The notes beneath the pieces were generated by a model. It was not told the DNA's origin. It searched no databases and saw only the letters and a list, made by a program, of their open reading frames with translations. The position numbers and the translations under genes were made by a program. Source: Pseudomonadota bacterium (GTDB taxonomy: Bacteria > Pseudomonadota > Gammaproteobacteria > Burkholderiales > Casimicrobiaceae). From it: a DNA stretch of 44,599 nucleotides. The DNA lies in contig WQUA01000016.1 of assembly GCA_009786025.1 (NCBI GenBank), positions 1 to 44,599 of the forward strand. Reading direction: 5' to 3'. This document shows, in pieces, positions 42,431-44,599 of this stretch. Position 1 is the first letter of the stretch. The number at the start of each line of letters is the position of its first letter.

Positions 42431-43351
42431 ATGCGGTTCACCATTTTCCAGGACTCGCGCAAAGGTTCGCGCAAAATCAATCAGGATCGAATTGCCTATA
42501 TTTATGGGCGCGATACCCTGTTGATGGTGCTGGCCGACGGCATGGGTGGGCATGCGGGTGGGGAAATCGCCGCGCAAATCACCGTGCGTCTGTTTGCCGA
42601 GCGCTTTCAGCAAGATGCCCAACCGACGCTGCGAAGCCCGCTGGAGTTCCTTCACGACACGATGCGTCGCGCTCATTCTGCGCTGGGGTCGTATGCGCGT
42701 CAGTTCTCGCTGGTCGAAACGCCGCGCACGACCTGTGTCGCGGTCATCATTCAGTCAGGCTACGCTTATTGGGCGCACGCCGGCGATTCGCGGCTCTATC
42801 TATTCCGGCAGGGGCACCTTTACAGCCAAACCAAAGACCACTCAAAAGTACAATACCTGCTTGACCGGGGGCTGATTAACGAAGACGAAGCGGCCTTTCA
42901 CCCCGAGCGCAACCGGATCTACAGTTGCTTGGGCGGCGCGGTGGAGCCGGTGATTGATTTGTCGCGGCGCACAACCTTGCGCACCAACGATATTCTGTTG
43001 CTGTGTTCCGACGGCTTTTGGACCGTCATGCCGACGCGGGAAATCGCCAACATCCTGACCTCGGCGCCGCTGTTGCAGGCTGCGCCCAAGATGATGCGTG
43101 AAGCACAACAACGGGGAGGTCCGGACGGCGACAATTTGTCGACCATCATCATGCGCTGGGATACTGACGCGGCGACCGATTCCTCTTTGGCTACCGAAAC
43201 CGCTACGTTGGCCGCAGGCGAGTTCCAGACCGAGCTTGAACGCGCCGTTACCGTTGCCAATCGTGCTGGCGCCAGTCGCGAATTGACTGACGAAGAAATC
43301 GAGCAAGCGATTGCCGAAATTCAGGCAACCATTCAAAAGTTCCGTCGCTGA
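42431..43351 (+). CDS. PP2C-family Ser/Thr protein phosphatase
   Basis: The 306-residue phosphatase has the metal-binding motifs KINQDR (D19), LADGMGGHAGG (D36, G37), WAHAGDSRLYLFRQG, LLCSDGFWTVM, and DGDNLSTIIMRW. It should remove phosphate from substrates of the kinase encoded 27 bp upstream. A C-terminal extension after about residue 245 is rich in Ala, Glu and Thr and ends with a predicted helical stretch (DEEIEQAIAEIQATIQKF), a possible protein contact. No membrane segment is seen. A weak hairpin (GGGC-GTAA-GCCC followed by TTTT, 43487-43502) is the only terminator candidate downstream. Confidence 0.92.
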   Translation: MRFTIFQDSRKGSRKINQDRIAYIYGRDTLLMVLADGMGGHAGGEIAAQITVRLFAERFQQDAQPTLRSPLEFLHDTMRRAHSALGSYARQFSLVETPRTTCVAVIIQSGYAYWAHAGDSRLYLFRQGHLYSQTKDHSKVQYLLDRGLINEDEAAFHPERNRIYSCLGGAVEPVIDLSRRTTLRTNDILLLCSDGFWTVMPTREIANILTSAPLLQAAPKMMREAQQRGGPDGDNLSTIIMRWDTDAATDSSLATETATLAAGEFQTELERAVTVANRAGASRELTDEEIEQAIAEIQATIQKFRR

Positions 43352-43763
43352 AATTCACGCAATTCATTTTCTCGCCACGCGGTGCTTGTGGCCGCAACGA
43401 ATGAGATGAGAGCCCTTCTTCTGTAAGAGGCAACGTCTGAAATCCGATAACGCATATTGCCCGCATACCGTCCGCATATCGCTATTGGGCGTAAGCCCTT
43501 TTGTGCGCGTCATTTTGCGCGAAGCCGCAAAACCAGAGCTCAGCTCTCTTCTTCGCCGGAGAAGGTACCCCCACTCATTGAAAATGGCATGCTATTTTCA
43601 ATTTCTTTGAAAAATAGTTAACATTCTGATGTGGCTAGCGATATTTGTACCGGAGCGGCCATGAAAACATCGAAAAAGCAGGTATTAAAAAGGTGTTGGC
43701 GAAATACAGAAAAGCATAAAAAGTAAGGGTACAGAGACAAAGATACAGGAGGAAATGCAAGCA
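43352..43763 (+). promoter_or_regulatory. 412-bp gap before the repeat-rich surface protein: palindrome, CGCATA repeats, possible leader peptide
   Basis: No ordinary gene is present. CGCATA occurs at 43451, 43462 and 43472, about one helical turn apart. A short terminator-like hairpin lies at 43487-43502. A CGTCATTTTGCGCGAAG repeat piece lies near 43508-43536. A 24-bp near-perfect palindrome (arms TTGAAAAT and ATTTTCAA) fills 43578-43601. TTAACA (43618-43623) and GATATT (43640-43645) with a 16-bp spacer could be a promoter. A 21-codon, lysine-rich frame starts at 43661 after GGAG and ends about 40 bp before the next gene. Confidence 0.45.
43578..43601. promoter_or_regulatory. 24-bp palindrome, candidate operator
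   Basis: TTGAAAAT and ATTTTCAA are perfect inverted arms around GGCATGCT, whose inner GCATGC is itself palindromic; only one base pair is broken. There is no following T-run, so an operator is more likely than a terminator. A further TTGAAAAATAG half-site-like sequence follows at 43607. Confidence 0.45.
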
Positions 43764-44599
43764 ATGAAACGAATTACAGCGATTTTTCTCATTCCCCTGC
43801 TGCTGGCCAGTTTCAGTTCGATGGCGCTGGCGGCCACGGCCTCTTATGTGGACGCCAGCGGCAGCCCGCATGGGCCGGTCACGCTCACCGATACGCTGGC
43901 CGATAGCAGCGTGGCCATCACGCTTGGCGCCGATGGCCAGACGAGCTGGTATCTATGCAGCGGGCCGCTGACCTATGACGACACCATCACCATCACCGGC
44001 GACGTGAACCTAATCCTGGGCGACAACTGCGACATGCGCGTGACGAGCAGCAGTGGGAACGCCGGCATCGCCGTGACCGGTACGGACGGCACAGGCATAG
44101 ACAACAGCCTGACAGTCTGGGCGCAGTCGGCGAACGCCGCCGGCACTGGCCCCTCCATCCAGGGCCGTCTGACGGCCGAGGGCGAATCCGCTGGTGCCGG
44201 TATCGGCGGCAGCTTCTGGAATCAAGATGGTGGCACGGTGGTCATCCACGGCGGCGCCGTGACCGCCATCGGCGGTCTGTTCGGCGCTGGTATTGGCGGC
44301 AGCGGCTTTGGCAATGGCGGCATAACCACTATCAACGGCGGCATGGTAATCGCCACCGGCGGCGACTTTGGTAGCGCTGGCATCGGCGGCGGCGGCGGCA
44401 ACTGGAACGCCGACAACCGCACAACCACCATCCACGGCGGCACGGTCATCGCCACCGGCGGCGACGGCGGTGGCACTGGCATCGGCGGCGGCAACTACGG
44501 CGCGGGCGGCACGATTTTCATTGACGGCGGCACGGTGACCGCCACCGGCGGCAGCCAAGGCGCGGGCATCGGCAGCGGCTGGAACGGCGATGCCAGCAG
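43764..44599 (+). CDS. Secreted glycine-rich repeat protein (3' end outside window)
   Basis: The open frame runs from ATG 43764 off the window end (278 codons seen). A signal peptide (MKRITAIFLIPLLLASFSSMALA) comes first, then a region of about 100 residues with two cysteines (WYLCSGPL, GDNCDMRV) and many beta-prone Thr/Val/Ile stretches. From about residue 135 there are roughly 30-residue repeats of the form GAGIGGS...GGTVVIHGGAVTAIGG; four are complete and a fifth is cut off. AGGAGG lies 11 bases before this ATG and only two before an in-frame ATG at 43755, so 43764 is preferred. Such GGxVTATGG/AGIGG repeats occur in large secreted or surface-attached bacterial proteins. The strong GGC/GCC/ACC codon preference differs from its neighbours, a hint of transfer. 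Confidence 0.72.
   Translation, partial: MKRITAIFLIPLLLASFSSMALAATASYVDASGSPHGPVTLTDTLADSSVAITLGADGQTSWYLCSGPLTYDDTITITGDVNLILGDNCDMRVTSSSGNAGIAVTGTDGTGIDNSLTVWAQSANAAGTGPSIQGRLTAEGESAGAGIGGSFWNQDGGTVVIHGGAVTAIGGLFGAGIGGSGFGNGGITTINGGMVIATGGDFGSAGIGGGGGNWNADNRTTTIHGGTVIATGGDGGGTGIGGGNYGAGGTIFIDGGTVTATGGSQGAGIGSGWNGDAS

Noticed and set aside
43487..43502. GGGC-GTAA-GCCC-TTTT as the terminator of the kinase-phosphatase pair
   Set aside because: Four-base-pair stem and short T-run, 135 bp behind the gene; mentioned only as a weak candidate.

Overview
The window looks like chromosomal DNA of a betaproteobacterium of moderate GC content. This rests on gene order and protein families: yicC-gmk-rpoZ-spoT, exbB-exbD-lpxK-trm112-kdsB-adk, purM diverging from a PerM-type permease and hda, rpmB-rpmG, and a free-standing MFS/acyltransferase fusion. 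A decaheme cytochrome with an MtrB/PioB-type outer-membrane barrel points to a member able to move electrons across its outer membrane (Rhodocyclales or Gallionella-like relatives are plausible). No rRNA, tRNA, transposase, phage gene or CRISPR array was seen, so genus cannot be fixed from here.

Layout. 1-400: the end of a membrane-protein gene, then a gene start with a twin-arginine-like motif that runs into repeat DNA. 446-6976: a complete Pho unit, pstS-pstC-pstA-pstB-phoU-phoB-phoR, behind a good PHO box. 7291-7724: rpmB-rpmG with promoter and terminator. 8049-10730: GTP-type PEP carboxykinase and a membrane-anchored monohaem cytochrome c. 10848-16097 (minus): MscS channel, RsmB/NOP methyltransferase, purN, purM. 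16188-19478 (plus): PerM-type permease, hda, mnmA. 19747-23752: decaheme cytochrome, MtrB-like porin and a secreted beta-sandwich protein behind a perfect FNR-type site. 23841-26785: thyA (minus) and an MFS/acyltransferase fusion (plus). 26884-31248 (minus): PPi-dependent phosphofructokinase, a small zinc-ribbon protein, polyphosphate kinase and SixA. 31428-36862 (minus): exbB-exbD-lpxK-trm112, kdsB, adk and a glycosyltransferase with a TPR-like tail. 37106-41344 (minus): yicC-gmk-rpoZ-spoT. 41468-43351 (plus): a Ser/Thr kinase and PP2C phosphatase pair. 43764-end: the first part of a secreted protein with glycine-rich repeats.

Two themes stand out. Phosphate handling is concentrated here: Pst uptake and PhoBR control, polyphosphate kinase, a pyrophosphate-using glycolytic enzyme, a phosphohistidine phosphatase and GTP-PEPCK. 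Together these suggest, but do not prove, a cell that stores or cycles polyphosphate and pyrophosphate. The second theme is the FNR-site-associated decaheme/porin module, a candidate trans-outer-membrane electron conduit whose third gene is not a cytochrome.

The non-coding DNA is unusual. Many gaps carry several families of small degenerate repeats: a 7-bp tandem family around ATCAGRR, a 9-bp family around GCAAAGAAC, double-hairpin elements, and CATTGCGAGCG/CATTCTGCGCG-type elements. Some of this DNA has entered coding sequence: hda carries about 30 codons of repeat DNA inside the gene and about 80 at its end, all in frame.
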